Part shown: positions 46,015 to 57,639 of the stretch, piece by piece
Position numbering within the stretch: the first letter of the stretch is position 1
Layout of the letters: each line of letters starts with the position of its first letter
Source of the DNA: an uncultured Eubacteriales bacterium
GTDB taxonomy: Bacteria; Bacillota; Clostridia; Monoglobales; Monoglobaceae
Direction of reading: 5' to 3'
Length of the DNA: 64,000 nt
Assembly (NCBI GenBank): GCA_900545865.1
Contig: URAN01000011.1
Coordinates: 1 to 64,000 of the forward strand
The notes under the pieces: generated by a model
What the model was told of the DNA's origin: nothing
Databases searched by the model: none
The model's input: only the letters and a program-made list of their open reading frames with translations
Program-made: the position numbers and the translations under genes

Positions 46015-46563
46015 ATGAAAGAGCTTTCATTACATATTCTCGATATTATACAGAATTCAATCGTTGCGGGGGCAACCCTCATCGAGCTTGACCTGACAGA
46101 GGATACACGCTCGGATGTCTTGAACTTTACCGTTACGGATAATGGAAAGGGTATGTCGCCCGAGATGACGAAAAAGGTAATCGACCCATTCACGACCGGG
46201 CGCACAACGCGAAAGGTCGGATTGGGGATTCCGCTGCTTAAAGCGGCGGCGGAGAGTACCGGCGGCGGTATAGAATTATCATCGCGAATCGGTGAGGGTA
46301 CGGTTATTTCGGCAAGGTTCGGCTTTAGTCATATAGACAGACAGCCTCTCGGCGATATGGCAGAGACAATGCTTGGGATAATAACCTCGCACAGCGACAT
46401 TGATTTCGTGTATAAGCACAGGTTTAACGATAAAGAGTATTTGACGGACACGCGTGAGATTAAAGAAATTCTCGGCGGCGCATCGCTTGACAGCCCCGAG
46501 GTAACGCTGTGGCTTTCGGAATACTTAAAAGAGAACGAAGCCGAGCTTTATACACGTATATAA
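46015..46563 (+). CDS. HATPase-domain protein in hydrogenase operon
   Basis: A 182-residue protein with a GHKL ATP-binding fold and no kinase His-dimerisation domain or sensor. The N box is HILDIIQNSI (about 7-16), the G1 box is TDNGKGM (about 41-47), and the G2-like motif is GLGIPLL (about 69-75). The last ~70 residues are a separate small domain. Such short ATPases recur in clostridial hydrogenase operons between the NuoE- and NuoF-type genes, but their role is not established. Anti-sigma-like or regulatory function is possible. There is no partner response regulator nearby. Confidence 0.8.
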   Translation: MKELSLHILDIIQNSIVAGATLIELDLTEDTRSDVLNFTVTDNGKGMSPEMTKKVIDPFTTGRTTRKVGLGIPLLKAAAESTGGGIELSSRIGEGTVISARFGFSHIDRQPLGDMAETMLGIITSHSDIDFVYKHRFNDKEYLTDTREIKEILGGASLDSPEVTLWLSEYLKENEAELYTRI

Positions 46564-46617
46564 AATCGGGAAGTTAAAATAATTATGAGATTTGAAAATC
46601 CTGAAAGGAGATTAACA

Positions 46618-46989
46618 ATGAAAACATTAGCTGACCTTGAAGCAATCAGAAAACAGATGCTCGATAAGGTAACAATGAGAAAAGAGGACGAAAACGGAGT
46701 TCGCGTTGTTGTGGGTATGGCTACCTGCGGAATTGCGGCCGGTGCTCGTCCGGTTATGACCGCATTTTTGGAAGAGGCGGCAAAGCGCAATCTTGAGCAC
46801 GTCACCGTTACACAGACGGGATGTATCGGAATGTGCAGACTCGAGCCTATCGTAGAGGTTTTTGAGCCGAACAAAGAAAAGGTTACATATGTAAAAATGA
46901 CCCCCGAAAAGGCTGTAAGAGTTGTGGCGGAGCATATAGTAAACGGAAATCCCGTGACCGAATACACAATCGGAGCGGTCGAGGGTTAA
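46618..46989 (+). CDS. hndB: Thioredoxin-like [2Fe-2S] ferredoxin-domain subunit (HndB-like)
   Basis: A 123-residue protein of the HndB/(2Fe-2S)-ferredoxin-domain type. Three cysteines appear in the ligand places: Cys37 (ATCGIAAG), Cys69 and Cys73 (QTGCIGMC). The fourth ligand position in the first pair is Ala or Gly, so the cluster may be incomplete; I believe this is common in the family but could not check. ATG at 46618 is preferred because AAAGGAG precedes it; the longer in-frame reading begins before this site. Subunit of the bifurcating hydrogenase. Confidence 0.82.
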   Translation: MKTLADLEAIRKQMLDKVTMRKEDENGVRVVVGMATCGIAAGARPVMTAFLEEAAKRNLEHVTVTQTGCIGMCRLEPIVEVFEPNKEKVTYVKMTPEKAVRVVAEHIVNGNPVTEYTIGAVEG

Positions 46990-47037
46990 AATTATCGTAT
47001 TTTGTAAACAGTTTATATCAAGAAAGGATGGATATTA

Positions 47038-48837
47038 ATGGATATAGCCAGAGGACACGTTCTTATCTGTGCCGGTACGGGCTGTACTTCGTCAAAGAGC
47101 GGTCAGATAGCCGATGAGATGGAAAAGCAGCTTATCGAAAAGGGCTTGGATAAAGAAATTAAAGTTGTCAAGACCGGCTGTTTCGGTCTTTGTGCATTGG
47201 GACCGATTATGATTGTCTACCCCGAGGGTGCGTTCTACAGCAAGGTTACGGTTGACGATGTGGAAGAAATAGTTGAGGAACACCTTTTGAAAGGTCGTAT
47301 AGTAAAAAGACTCTTGTACGAGGAAACCGTACACGATGGCAGCGATGACATCAAGAGTTTAAACGAGGTTGATTTTTATAAGAAACAGCACAGAGTTGCT
47401 CTTAGAAACTGCGGTGTTATCAACCCCGAAAATATCGATGAGTACATAGCATTTGACGGATATAAGGCTCTCGGAAAGGTTCTTACCGAGATGACCCCCG
47501 AACAGGTTATCGAAACGATAAAGGCATCGGGTCTCAGAGGCCGCGGCGGCGGCGGATTCCCGACAGGTATGAAGTGGGATTTTACCGCAAAGGCACAGGG
47601 TGACCAAAAATTTGTTGCCTGTAACGCCGACGAGGGTGACCCCGGTGCGTTTATGGACAGAAGTATATTGGAGGGCGACCCTCACAGCGTTATCGAGGCA
47701 ATGGCTATTGCCGCCTACGCCGTTGGAGCCGACCAAGGATTTATCTATATCCGCGCCGAATACCCGATTGCGGTTCATCGCTTGAATGTTGCGATAGGAC
47801 AAGCGAGAGAATACGGACTTTTGGGCAAGAATATTTTCGGTACGGACTTTAACTTTGACCTTGAAATTCGTCTGGGTGCAGGTGCGTTTGTCTGTGGTGA
47901 AGAAACCGCGCTTTTGACCTCTATCGAGGGTAAGAGAGGTGAGCCGCGTCCGCGACCGCCGTTCCCTGCGGTTAAGGGTCTTTGGATGAAGCCGACCTTG
48001 CTCAACAACGTTGAAACATACGCGAATATATGTCAGATTATTCTCAACGGTGCTGACTGGTTCAGCAGCATCGGAACGGAAAAGAGCAAGGGTACAAAGG
48101 TATTCGCTCTCGGCGGAAAGATTAACAACACCGGTTTGGTTGAGATACCCATGGGTACAACATTGCGTGAAATTATAGAGGAAATAGGCGGCGGTATTCC
48201 GAACGGAAAGAAGTTCAAGGCGGCACAGACGGGCGGACCGTCGGGCGGATGTATTCCGGCAAGCCTTATGGATACCCCGATTGACTATGACTCGCTTATC
48301 GCCATCGGTTCGATGATGGGTTCGGGTGGTCTTATCGTAATGGACGAAGATAACTGTATGGTGGATATTGCTAAATTCTTCCTTGAATTTACGGTTGACG
48401 AATCCTGCGGTAAGTGTACGCCGTGCCGTATCGGAACAAAGCGTCTTTATGAGATACTTGACAAGATTACAAAAGGTAAGGGCACAATGGAAGATTTGGA
48501 CAGGCTCGAGGAACTCAGCAACAGCATAAAAGCAGGTTCGCTTTGCGGTCTGGGTCAGAGCGCACCGAACCCCGTTTTGTCAACTCTGCGCTATTTCAGA
48601 GACGAATATGAGGCACACGTTAAAGAAAAGAGATGCCCCGCGGGCGTATGTAAGAGCTTGCTCAGTTATACAATCATACCCGAAAAATGTAAGGGTTGCA
48701 GTGCTTGTTCGAGAGCCTGTCCCGCAGAGGCAATCAGCGGTCAAATAAAAAGCCCGTTTGTTATTGATTCTTCTAAATGTATCAAGTGCGGCGCTTGTAT
48801 GGATACTTGCCGTTTCGGCGCGATTGAGAAGAAATAA
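47038..48837 (+). CDS. hndC: Bifurcating hydrogenase NADH-binding subunit (NuoF-like)
   Basis: A 599-residue flavoprotein like HndC/HydB that binds FMN and NAD(H) and is the site proposed for electron bifurcation. Domains in order: an N-terminal thioredoxin-like [2Fe-2S] domain (to about 95, CTSSKSG and GCFGLC); a NuoF core with GRGGGGFPTG (about 165) and NADEGDPGAF (about 200); an SLBB domain; the N3-type cluster site SCGKCTPCR (about 456); and two C-terminal [4Fe-4S] ferredoxin motifs (CKGCSACSRACP and CIKCGACMDTC, about 550-595). It starts 49 bases after hndB. Confidence 0.95.
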   Translation: MDIARGHVLICAGTGCTSSKSGQIADEMEKQLIEKGLDKEIKVVKTGCFGLCALGPIMIVYPEGAFYSKVTVDDVEEIVEEHLLKGRIVKRLLYEETVHDGSDDIKSLNEVDFYKKQHRVALRNCGVINPENIDEYIAFDGYKALGKVLTEMTPEQVIETIKASGLRGRGGGGFPTGMKWDFTAKAQGDQKFVACNADEGDPGAFMDRSILEGDPHSVIEAMAIAAYAVGADQGFIYIRAEYPIAVHRLNVAIGQAREYGLLGKNIFGTDFNFDLEIRLGAGAFVCGEETALLTSIEGKRGEPRPRPPFPAVKGLWMKPTLLNNVETYANICQIILNGADWFSSIGTEKSKGTKVFALGGKINNTGLVEIPMGTTLREIIEEIGGGIPNGKKFKAAQTGGPSGGCIPASLMDTPIDYDSLIAIGSMMGSGGLIVMDEDNCMVDIAKFFLEFTVDESCGKCTPCRIGTKRLYEILDKITKGKGTMEDLDRLEELSNSIKAGSLCGLGQSAPNPVLSTLRYFRDEYEAHVKEKRCPAGVCKSLLSYTIIPEKCKGCSACSRACPAEAISGQIKSPFVIDSSKCIKCGACMDTCRFGAIEKK

Positions 48838-48855
48838 GAGAGGGGATGGAATGAT

Positions 48856-50595
48856 ATGGAAAACGTAAACATTAAAATAAACGGACAGAGTATGAGCGTT
48901 CCTGCGGATTATACTATCCTTCAGGCGGCACGCGATGCCGGAATAAATATTCCGACCTTGTGTTATCTTAAAGATATAAGCCAGACAGGCTCGTGCAGAA
49001 TGTGTGTGGTTGAGGTAAAGGGCGCGCGAAACCTTCAGGCGGCGTGTGTTTATCCCGTGTCAGAGGGTCTTGAGGTAATGACAAATACCCCAAAGGTAAG
49101 AGCGTCGAGAAAGGTTACGCTTGAACTCTTGCTTTCAAACCACGAAAGAAAATGTCTGACCTGTGTCAGAAGCCGTAATTGTGAGCTTCAGACGCTTGCC
49201 GATGAACTCGGTGTGACAGACATCACTTATGAGGGTGTTCGATCGGAACACGAAATAGATGACTTATCGCCGTCAATAATACGCGATAACAACAAGTGTG
49301 TGCTTTGCCGCCGCTGTGTAAGCGTATGTAAGAATATTCAGACCGTTGCGGTTATCGACGCGACTGAGCGCGGATTTAACACAACGATTGCGTCACCATT
49401 CAATATGTCATTGGCGGAGGTTCCGTGTGTGAACTGCGGTCAGTGTATTGCAGCCTGTCCCGTTGGTGCTCTGCGCGAAAAGGACAGCACGGATAAAGTT
49501 TGGGACGCAATCGCCGACCCCGAAAAGATAGTGGTTGTACAGACCGCACCGGCGGTTCGTGCGGCACTTGGCGAGGAATTCGGTATGCCGATAGGCACAG
49601 CCGTAACAGGCAAGATGGCTGCGGCAATCAGACGTTTGGGCGTTGATTATACTTTCGACACCGACACGGGCGCGGACCTCACAATAATGGAAGAAGGAAC
49701 AGAGCTTATCAACAGAATTAAGAACGGCGGAAAGCTGCCGCTTATCACATCGTGCAGTCCCGGCTGGATTAAGTTCTGTGAGCATAACTTCCCCGACTTT
49801 CTCGATAATCTTTCGAGCTGTAAGTCGCCGCATCAGATGTTCGGTGCAATAATCAAGTCATACTGGGCGGAAAAGAATAATATTGACCCCGAGAATATAG
49901 TAACCGTTTCGGTTATGCCGTGCGTTGCCAAAAAATTTGAGTGCGGCAGAGAAGAAATGGAGGTCGGCGGCAACCGCGATGTTGATATTGTTATCTCAAC
50001 GCGCGAGCTTGCAAGAATGATTAAGTCGGCAGGTATCGAATTTAACGAGCTTCCCGATGAAAAATTCGACCAACCGTTCGAAGAGGCGTCGGGTGCGGCG
50101 GTTATCTTCGGCGCAACGGGCGGCGTTATGGAGGCAGCCCTCCGTACCGTTGCGGACGTTTTGACCGGCGAAGAACTCGACAAGCTTGACTATACCGAGG
50201 TTCGCGGAACAAAAGGAATCAAAGAGGCAACCGTTAAAATCGGTGATTTAGAGGTCAAAGCCGCAATCGTTCACGGACTCGGCAACGCGAGAGCCTTGCT
50301 CGAAAGTATCCGTGACGGAAAGGCGGACTATGACTTTATCGAGATTATGGCTTGCCCCGGTGGCTGTGTAACGGGCGGCGGACAGCCTATTGTTCCCGCG
50401 AGGGTTCAAATGACAAAGAATATCAAGGAATTGCGTGCGGGCGCTCTGTACAGCGAGGATAAAGGCGCGGCAATCCGCAAGAGCCACAAGAACCCTGATA
50501 TTGAACTTTTGTATAAAGAATTTTTGACAGAACCCGGAAGCCATAAGGCTCACGAGCTTTTGCACACACATTATACAAAGCGTTCTAAGTTTTAA
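48856..50595 (+). CDS. hndD: [FeFe] hydrogenase catalytic subunit
   Basis: A 579-residue group A [FeFe] hydrogenase. N-terminal [2Fe-2S] domain (GSCRMC), His/Cys [4Fe-4S] site (NHERKCLTC..C), two [4Fe-4S] ferredoxin motifs (CVLCRRCVSVC, CVNCGQCIAACP), then the H-cluster domain and a C-terminal small-subunit-like domain. H-cluster motifs: TSCSPGW at 298-304, MPCVAKK with Cys356, and ACPGGC with Cys500 and Cys504. The first motif has Ser301 where the canonical TSCCPGW has a cysteine. With the NuoE- and NuoF-like subunits it should couple NADH and reduced ferredoxin oxidation to H2 formation (or the reverse). The operon ends in a strong hairpin. Confidence 0.94.
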   Translation: MENVNIKINGQSMSVPADYTILQAARDAGINIPTLCYLKDISQTGSCRMCVVEVKGARNLQAACVYPVSEGLEVMTNTPKVRASRKVTLELLLSNHERKCLTCVRSRNCELQTLADELGVTDITYEGVRSEHEIDDLSPSIIRDNNKCVLCRRCVSVCKNIQTVAVIDATERGFNTTIASPFNMSLAEVPCVNCGQCIAACPVGALREKDSTDKVWDAIADPEKIVVVQTAPAVRAALGEEFGMPIGTAVTGKMAAAIRRLGVDYTFDTDTGADLTIMEEGTELINRIKNGGKLPLITSCSPGWIKFCEHNFPDFLDNLSSCKSPHQMFGAIIKSYWAEKNNIDPENIVTVSVMPCVAKKFECGREEMEVGGNRDVDIVISTRELARMIKSAGIEFNELPDEKFDQPFEEASGAAVIFGATGGVMEAALRTVADVLTGEELDKLDYTEVRGTKGIKEATVKIGDLEVKAAIVHGLGNARALLESIRDGKADYDFIEIMACPGGCVTGGGQPIVPARVQMTKNIKELRAGALYSEDKGAAIRKSHKNPDIELLYKEFLTEPGSHKAHELLHTHYTKRSKF

Positions 50596-50615
50596 TTTAA
50601 AATAAGAATTATGTT

Positions 50616-50645
50616 ATTGCCCTGCGGAGATTTCCGTAGGGCAAT
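50616..50645 (+). terminator. Hairpin after the hydrogenase operon
   Basis: ATTGCCCT pairs with AGGGCAAT and an inner CGGA pairs with TCCG. No U-run follows, so termination may be partial and could allow read-through into the AlkD-like gene. Confidence 0.55.
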
Positions 50646-50670
50646 TCCGAATTTGAAAAGGTGAAAATTA

Positions 50671-51354
50671 ATGACGCAAATACAAAAGAGATTGTTTGAG
50701 ATGCAGGATCTGAAATATCGGGACTTTCATTCAAGGCTTATGCCGAATATCGATAAAGACCTTGTGATAGGCGTGAGGACTCCGCAATTGAGAAAGTTTG
50801 CGGCTGAGGTTTCGAAAAGCGGCAGCGCAACGGAGTTTATAAAGGTTCTTCCTCATAAATATTATGAAGAGAATAATCTGCACGCGATGCTTATTGAACA
50901 TATTAAAGATTATGACGCGACAATCATCGAAACGGAACGGTTTTTACCTTTTATCGATAACTGGGCGACCTGTGATATGTTCAAACCAAAGATTTTCAAC
51001 AGGAATAAAGATAAACTTATTGACAAAATCTATGAATGGATAGATTCCGATTCGGTATATACGGTACGGTATGCAATCGGAATGTTGATGAAGTTCTTTT
51101 TAGATGAGGATTTTGATACAAAGTATCTCGATACGGTTGCGGCTGTAAAATCCGATGAATACTATATAAATATGATGATTGCGTGGTATTTTGCGACCGC
51201 TCTTGCGAAACAATATGATGACGCGATAAAGGTTATTGAAAACCGCCGTCTTGACCCGTGGACGCACAACAAGGCAATTCAAAAAGCAATCGAAAGTTAT
51301 AGAATTGACAAGGGTACAAAGGATTATTTGAGACTGCTTAAAATTAAGGGATGA
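50671..51354 (+). CDS. DNA alkylation repair protein (AlkD-like HEAT-repeat glycosylase)
   Basis: A 227-residue all-helical protein of the AlkC/AlkD family, which removes 3- and 7-alkylpurines without base flipping. The DNA-facing residues are seen in DNWATCDMF (Trp and Asp matching the Trp109/Asp113 pair of B. cereus AlkD) and WYFATALAKQ (equivalent of Trp187). The length fits the family. AAAGGTGAAAA precedes the ATG. It is placed between the hydrogenase operon and a convergent AraC gene, with no functional link apparent. Confidence 0.88.
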   Translation: MTQIQKRLFEMQDLKYRDFHSRLMPNIDKDLVIGVRTPQLRKFAAEVSKSGSATEFIKVLPHKYYEENNLHAMLIEHIKDYDATIIETERFLPFIDNWATCDMFKPKIFNRNKDKLIDKIYEWIDSDSVYTVRYAIGMLMKFFLDEDFDTKYLDTVAAVKSDEYYINMMIAWYFATALAKQYDDAIKVIENRRLDPWTHNKAIQKAIESYRIDKGTKDYLRLLKIKG

Positions 51355-51378
51355 AGAATATGCAAACCTTTAATACAT

Positions 51379-52191
51379 TTATTCGCGCTTGCCCTTTGAT
51401 TCGACGGAGCGGTATTCGCTCGGCGTACAGCCGTTGCTGCGTTTGAACAGCATACTGAAATAACTGTGGCTTTCAAAGCCCGATTCAATACACACTTCGC
51501 CGATTGAGAGCGAAGTGTTTTTTAATAATTCCTTTGCTTTTTGCAGCTTGACAAGATTCAGATATTCAAAAGGACGATAGCCCGTGTATTCCTTGAAAAC
51601 ACGGCAAAAATGCTCCTCTGAAATATTGAATTGCGCCGCAATGTCGCTGAGTGATAAATCCCGATTGTCGGACATATAATGCAGGGCGCGCGTCATAAGA
51701 TGCATTTTCTTTCCCGATATGGCGGCGGACGGCGCTGTGAATTCACGCACCGCCAGCAACAGAGAATAAAGCTCGATGCTTGCTTGTTTGAACATTTCGG
51801 GATTGTTTTTGAGAATATATAATTTTTTATAGCTGTTTGTGAATTTAAGCTCCGAATCGGTCGACAAAACGGTCGGTTCAAAGTCAAAAAAGCCTTTGAG
51901 ACCGTTCCCGTTAAAGGTGATATAGAGGGTTTCCCACGAATCGGCCGAACAATAATATTCGTGCGGAGCATCGGGCGGCAGGAACACAAGGTCGCCGTTG
52001 CGGACGGTATATGACTTTCCGTTTATAAAGCAACAGCCCTCGCCGCCGAGCGTGTACAAAAGCTGATAATCCTCGATTCCGAGGGGGCGGTGTACGGGCG
52101 GCTGGTACTTTGGGTTGCCGATTGTCGCGATATAAAACGGCAGATTTTTTTCGATTAAAGTTGCAAAAGAGAGATATTCAGATATTTTCAT
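51379..52191 (-). CDS. AraC-family regulator divergent from beta-galactosidase
   Basis: A 270-residue regulator: an N-terminal cupin-type sensor (RNGDLVFLPPDAPHEYY near 67-82) and a C-terminal double helix-turn-helix (about 168-262; LSDIAAQFNISEEHFCRVFK and IGEVCIESGFESHSYFSMLF regions, the second matching the AraC signature). It faces the GH2 gene with 187 bases between starts and near-consensus promoters on both strands, so it likely controls the galactosidase and itself. GGAGGAAT lies just before its start. Confidence 0.87.
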   Translation of the reverse strand: MKISEYLSFATLIEKNLPFYIATIGNPKYQPPVHRPLGIEDYQLLYTLGGEGCCFINGKSYTVRNGDLVFLPPDAPHEYYCSADSWETLYITFNGNGLKGFFDFEPTVLSTDSELKFTNSYKKLYILKNNPEMFKQASIELYSLLLAVREFTAPSAAISGKKMHLMTRALHYMSDNRDLSLSDIAAQFNISEEHFCRVFKEYTGYRPFEYLNLVKLQKAKELLKNTSLSIGEVCIESGFESHSYFSMLFKRSNGCTPSEYRSVESKGKRE

Positions 52192-52220
52192 ATATTCCTC
52201 CGAAACCTTTGTTTTTTGAC

Positions 52221-52249
52221 ATTATAACATATACGATTAAAAAAATCAA
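52221..52249 (-). promoter_or_regulatory. Promoter of the AraC gene
   Basis: On the minus strand TTGATT (52249-52244), 17 bases, TATAAT (52226-52221). Confidence 0.65.
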
Positions 52250-52280
52250 TATTGTTATAAAAATCGTCAATATATTTAGA

Positions 52281-52308
52281 TTGAAATTTGCGGAAAATGT
52301 GATAAAAT
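52281..52308 (+). promoter_or_regulatory. Promoter of the beta-galactosidase gene
   Basis: TTGAAA (52281-52286), 16 bases, TAAAAT (52303-52308), about 70 bases before the start codon. Confidence 0.45.
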
Positions 52309-52339
52309 TAAAGTATATGATATATCAATATATCTATAA

Positions 52340-55405
<3,066 letters not shown>

Positions 55406-55431
55406 CAAGAGTTACGCTTCACCAAAGCCGA

Positions 55432-55585
55432 GTAGGGGCGACCCCATGTGGTCGCCCGGGTATACGAACCAATTTCATAAATTTATATGGATAATAATAT
55501 ATATTGGTGAACACATTACGGGCGACCACATGGGGTCGCCCCTACAAATATACGTTTTATTCATAATTTGTTTATTTATTCAAAA
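55432..55585. repeat. MITE-like element with 26-bp perfect inverted arms
   Basis: The left arm 55432-55457 (GTAGGGGCGACCCC...) is the exact reverse complement of 55520-55545; the 62-base loop is AT-rich. The right arm plus a 40-base AT-rich tail (to 55585) recurs at 39195-39260 with 62 of 66 identical. No transposase is encoded. It is the first part of the 55406-55944 gap. Confidence 0.85.
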
Positions 55586-55596
55586 ACGTGTATAAT
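55568..55596 (+). promoter_or_regulatory. Promoter formed at the edge of the repeat
   Basis: TTGTTT (55568-55573) in the tail of the repeat, 17 bases, TATAAT (55591-55596) just outside it. A terminator follows about 90 bases later, with only a 20-codon reading frame (from ATG at about 55604) and GAATGC-type short repeats between. Confidence 0.4.
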
Positions 55597-55681
55597 ATTC
55601 TCTATGGCGTTGACAAGTGTGCCGCATTTAAAATGCAAAATACAGAATGCAGAATGCGGAATGTAAAATATAACAAAGCTC

Positions 55682-55734
55682 CCCCCGAAAAATATCGGAT
55701 ACAACCCATATTTTTCGGGGGTCTTGTTCGTTTT
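55682..55734 (+). terminator. Strong terminator upstream of the ilv promoter
   Basis: 14-bp perfect stem (CCCCCGAAAAATAT with ATATTTTTCGGGGG), 12-base loop, then TCTTGTTCGTTTT. Confidence 0.85.
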
Positions 55735-55813
55735 ATTTTGATTTATTCGCCGCCTTACAAATTAAATTATCTATGCAGGTCGAAATTTGTATAATTTTAT
55801 AGCCGCATACCAC

Positions 55814-55842
55814 TTGACATAACGCCGTAAATGCAATATAAT
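55814..55842 (+). promoter_or_regulatory. Promoter of the ilv-leu operon
   Basis: Perfect consensus TTGACA (55814-55819), 17 bases, TATAAT (55837-55842), about 100 bases before ilvB. Confidence 0.85.
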
Positions 55843-55847
55843 TAAAT

Positions 55848-55913
55848 GAACAAAATTTATAGACCGATTTGCCGAACGGCAGAGCGGATATGATATTTGT
55901 TCTTTTGTTTTAT
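55848..55913 (+). promoter_or_regulatory. Attenuator-like hairpin in the ilv leader
   Basis: GAACAAA (55848-55854) pairs with TTTGTTC (55896-55902), enclosing TGCC-GAAC-GGCA, followed by TTTTGTTTTAT. It starts right at the predicted transcription start, so it would act as a leader terminator. It is too short for a T-box, and no leader peptide rich in Leu, Ile or Val codons was seen. Confidence 0.45.
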
Positions 55914-55944
55914 ATACGAGCATTAATTTAAGGAGAGTGGCACG

Positions 55945-57624
55945 ATGAAATTGACAGGCGCTGATATTGTAATCGAATGTATGTTGGAACAGGGCGTGGA
56001 TACCGTGTTCGGTTATCCCGGCGGCTCTATCCTAAACATATACGATTCTCTATACAGATATTCCGACCGAATAACTCATATACTGACATCGCATGAACAG
56101 GGCGCGGCACACGCTGCGGACGGTTATGCGAGGACAAGCGGAAAGGTCGGAGTCGTCTTTGCTACATCGGGGCCGGGGGCGACAAACCTTGTTACCGGTA
56201 TTGCAACGGCGATGATGGATTCCGTTCCCATTGTTGCGATAACGTGTAACGTCACAACAGACCTTTTGGGTAAGGACTCGTTCCAAGAGATAGATATTGT
56301 AGGTGTGACAACACCGATAACCAAGCACAACTTTTTGGTTAAGTCGGCTGAGGATATTGCGCCGACGATACGCCGTGCTTTTAAAATTGCCAGATCGGGC
56401 AGACCCGGACCGGTTCTTGTCGATATAACCAAGGACGCAACCGGAAATATGTGTGAATTTGAACCCGAGATTCAGGATACCTCGGTTGAACGTAAGATAG
56501 AATCCGATGAAAACGCTTTCAAGGCGGCAATCGAGCTTATCGAGAGCGCAAAGCGTCCTCTTATCTATGCCGGCGGCGGCGTAATCGCGGCAGAGGCGGC
56601 AGAGGAACTCAAACGCTTTAGGGCAAAGATTGACAGCCCCGTAACATTATCGCTTATGGGTTTGGGTGCTTTCCCGGCATCGGATAAGGCGTTTACGGGT
56701 ATGATAGGAATGCACGGAACAAAAACGACTTCGCTTGCGATAAGCGAATGTGACCTTTTGATTGCCGTGGGCGCGAGGTTCTCGGATCGTGTAACCTGTA
56801 ATATTCAAACTTTTGCTCCGAACGCAAAGGTGCTGCATATAGACACCGACCGCGCAGAGATAGACAAAAACGTAAAGACCGACCACAGCATCATCGGCGA
56901 TGCAAAGCTTGTGCTTGAAAGGCTTGCGAAAACCGTCAAGCAACAGCATCATGATGAGTGGATGAATAAGATATATGAGTGGGAAGGCGAGTATCCGATT
57001 CATAAGCCGTATGACGGCGTTTTCACACCGCAGTGCATAATGGAGACGGTCAATGCCGCGATAGGCAGGGATTCAATCGCGACAACCGATGTCGGACAGC
57101 ACCAGATGTGGGCGGCACAGTACCTTATGGTTGAACGCCCGAGAAAGTTTATTACATCGGGCGGTCTGGGAACAATGGGATTCGGTCTCGGTGCGGCAAT
57201 AGGCGCACAGGTTGCCAACCCCGATTACGTTGTGGTAAATATCACGGGTGACGGATGTTTCCATATGAATATGCAAGAGCTTGCGACTGCGGCGAAATAT
57301 GACTTGCCCGTTATAGACGTTATTATAAACAACAATGTTCTCGGTATGGTTCGCCAGTGGCAGAATTTGTTCTATGACAAGCGTTTTTCGAACACAACCC
57401 TCGATAAAAAGACGGATTATGAGCTTGTGGCAAAGGGTATGGGTGCGAACGCATTCACCGCAACGAATAAAGAAGAACTTGAAAAAGCTATGGCGGCTGC
57501 GGTTGCGGACAGAAAAACGCCCTCGGTTATAAATTGTATAATAGATTCGGATGATTTCGTCTTGCCGATGGTTCCGGCGGGAAAATCGATTTCAGACCCG
57601 ATTCTTAACATTGAAAATAAATAA
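55945..57624 (+). CDS. ilvB: Acetolactate synthase, large (catalytic) subunit
   Basis: Condenses pyruvate with pyruvate or 2-oxobutyrate, the first common step of valine, leucine and isoleucine synthesis; needs ThDP, Mg2+ and FAD. The 559 residues carry the catalytic Glu51 in SHEQGAAHAADGYAR, the PGPVLVDI segment, and the ThDP motif GDGCFHMN...NNNVLG (about 435-465). The small subunit follows 15 bases later, which marks it as the anabolic enzyme rather than AlsS. AAGGAGAG lies upstream. Confidence 0.96.
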   Translation: MKLTGADIVIECMLEQGVDTVFGYPGGSILNIYDSLYRYSDRITHILTSHEQGAAHAADGYARTSGKVGVVFATSGPGATNLVTGIATAMMDSVPIVAITCNVTTDLLGKDSFQEIDIVGVTTPITKHNFLVKSAEDIAPTIRRAFKIARSGRPGPVLVDITKDATGNMCEFEPEIQDTSVERKIESDENAFKAAIELIESAKRPLIYAGGGVIAAEAAEELKRFRAKIDSPVTLSLMGLGAFPASDKAFTGMIGMHGTKTTSLAISECDLLIAVGARFSDRVTCNIQTFAPNAKVLHIDTDRAEIDKNVKTDHSIIGDAKLVLERLAKTVKQQHHDEWMNKIYEWEGEYPIHKPYDGVFTPQCIMETVNAAIGRDSIATTDVGQHQMWAAQYLMVERPRKFITSGGLGTMGFGLGAAIGAQVANPDYVVVNITGDGCFHMNMQELATAAKYDLPVIDVIINNNVLGMVRQWQNLFYDKRFSNTTLDKKTDYELVAKGMGANAFTATNKEELEKAMAAAVADRKTPSVINCIIDSDDFVLPMVPAGKSISDPILNIENK

Positions 57625-57639
57625 AGGAGGCGCGTTTAT

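Noticed and set aside
55604..55667. 20-codon frame before ilvB as a leucine/valine/isoleucine leader peptide
   Set aside because: It has only two Leu, one Val and one Ile codons, no clear ribosome site, and is separated from ilvB by a strong terminator and a new promoter.
55630..55670. GAATGC-type tandem short repeats as a CRISPR seed
   Set aside because: Units are 7-9 bases without spacers; this is a microsatellite-like stretch.
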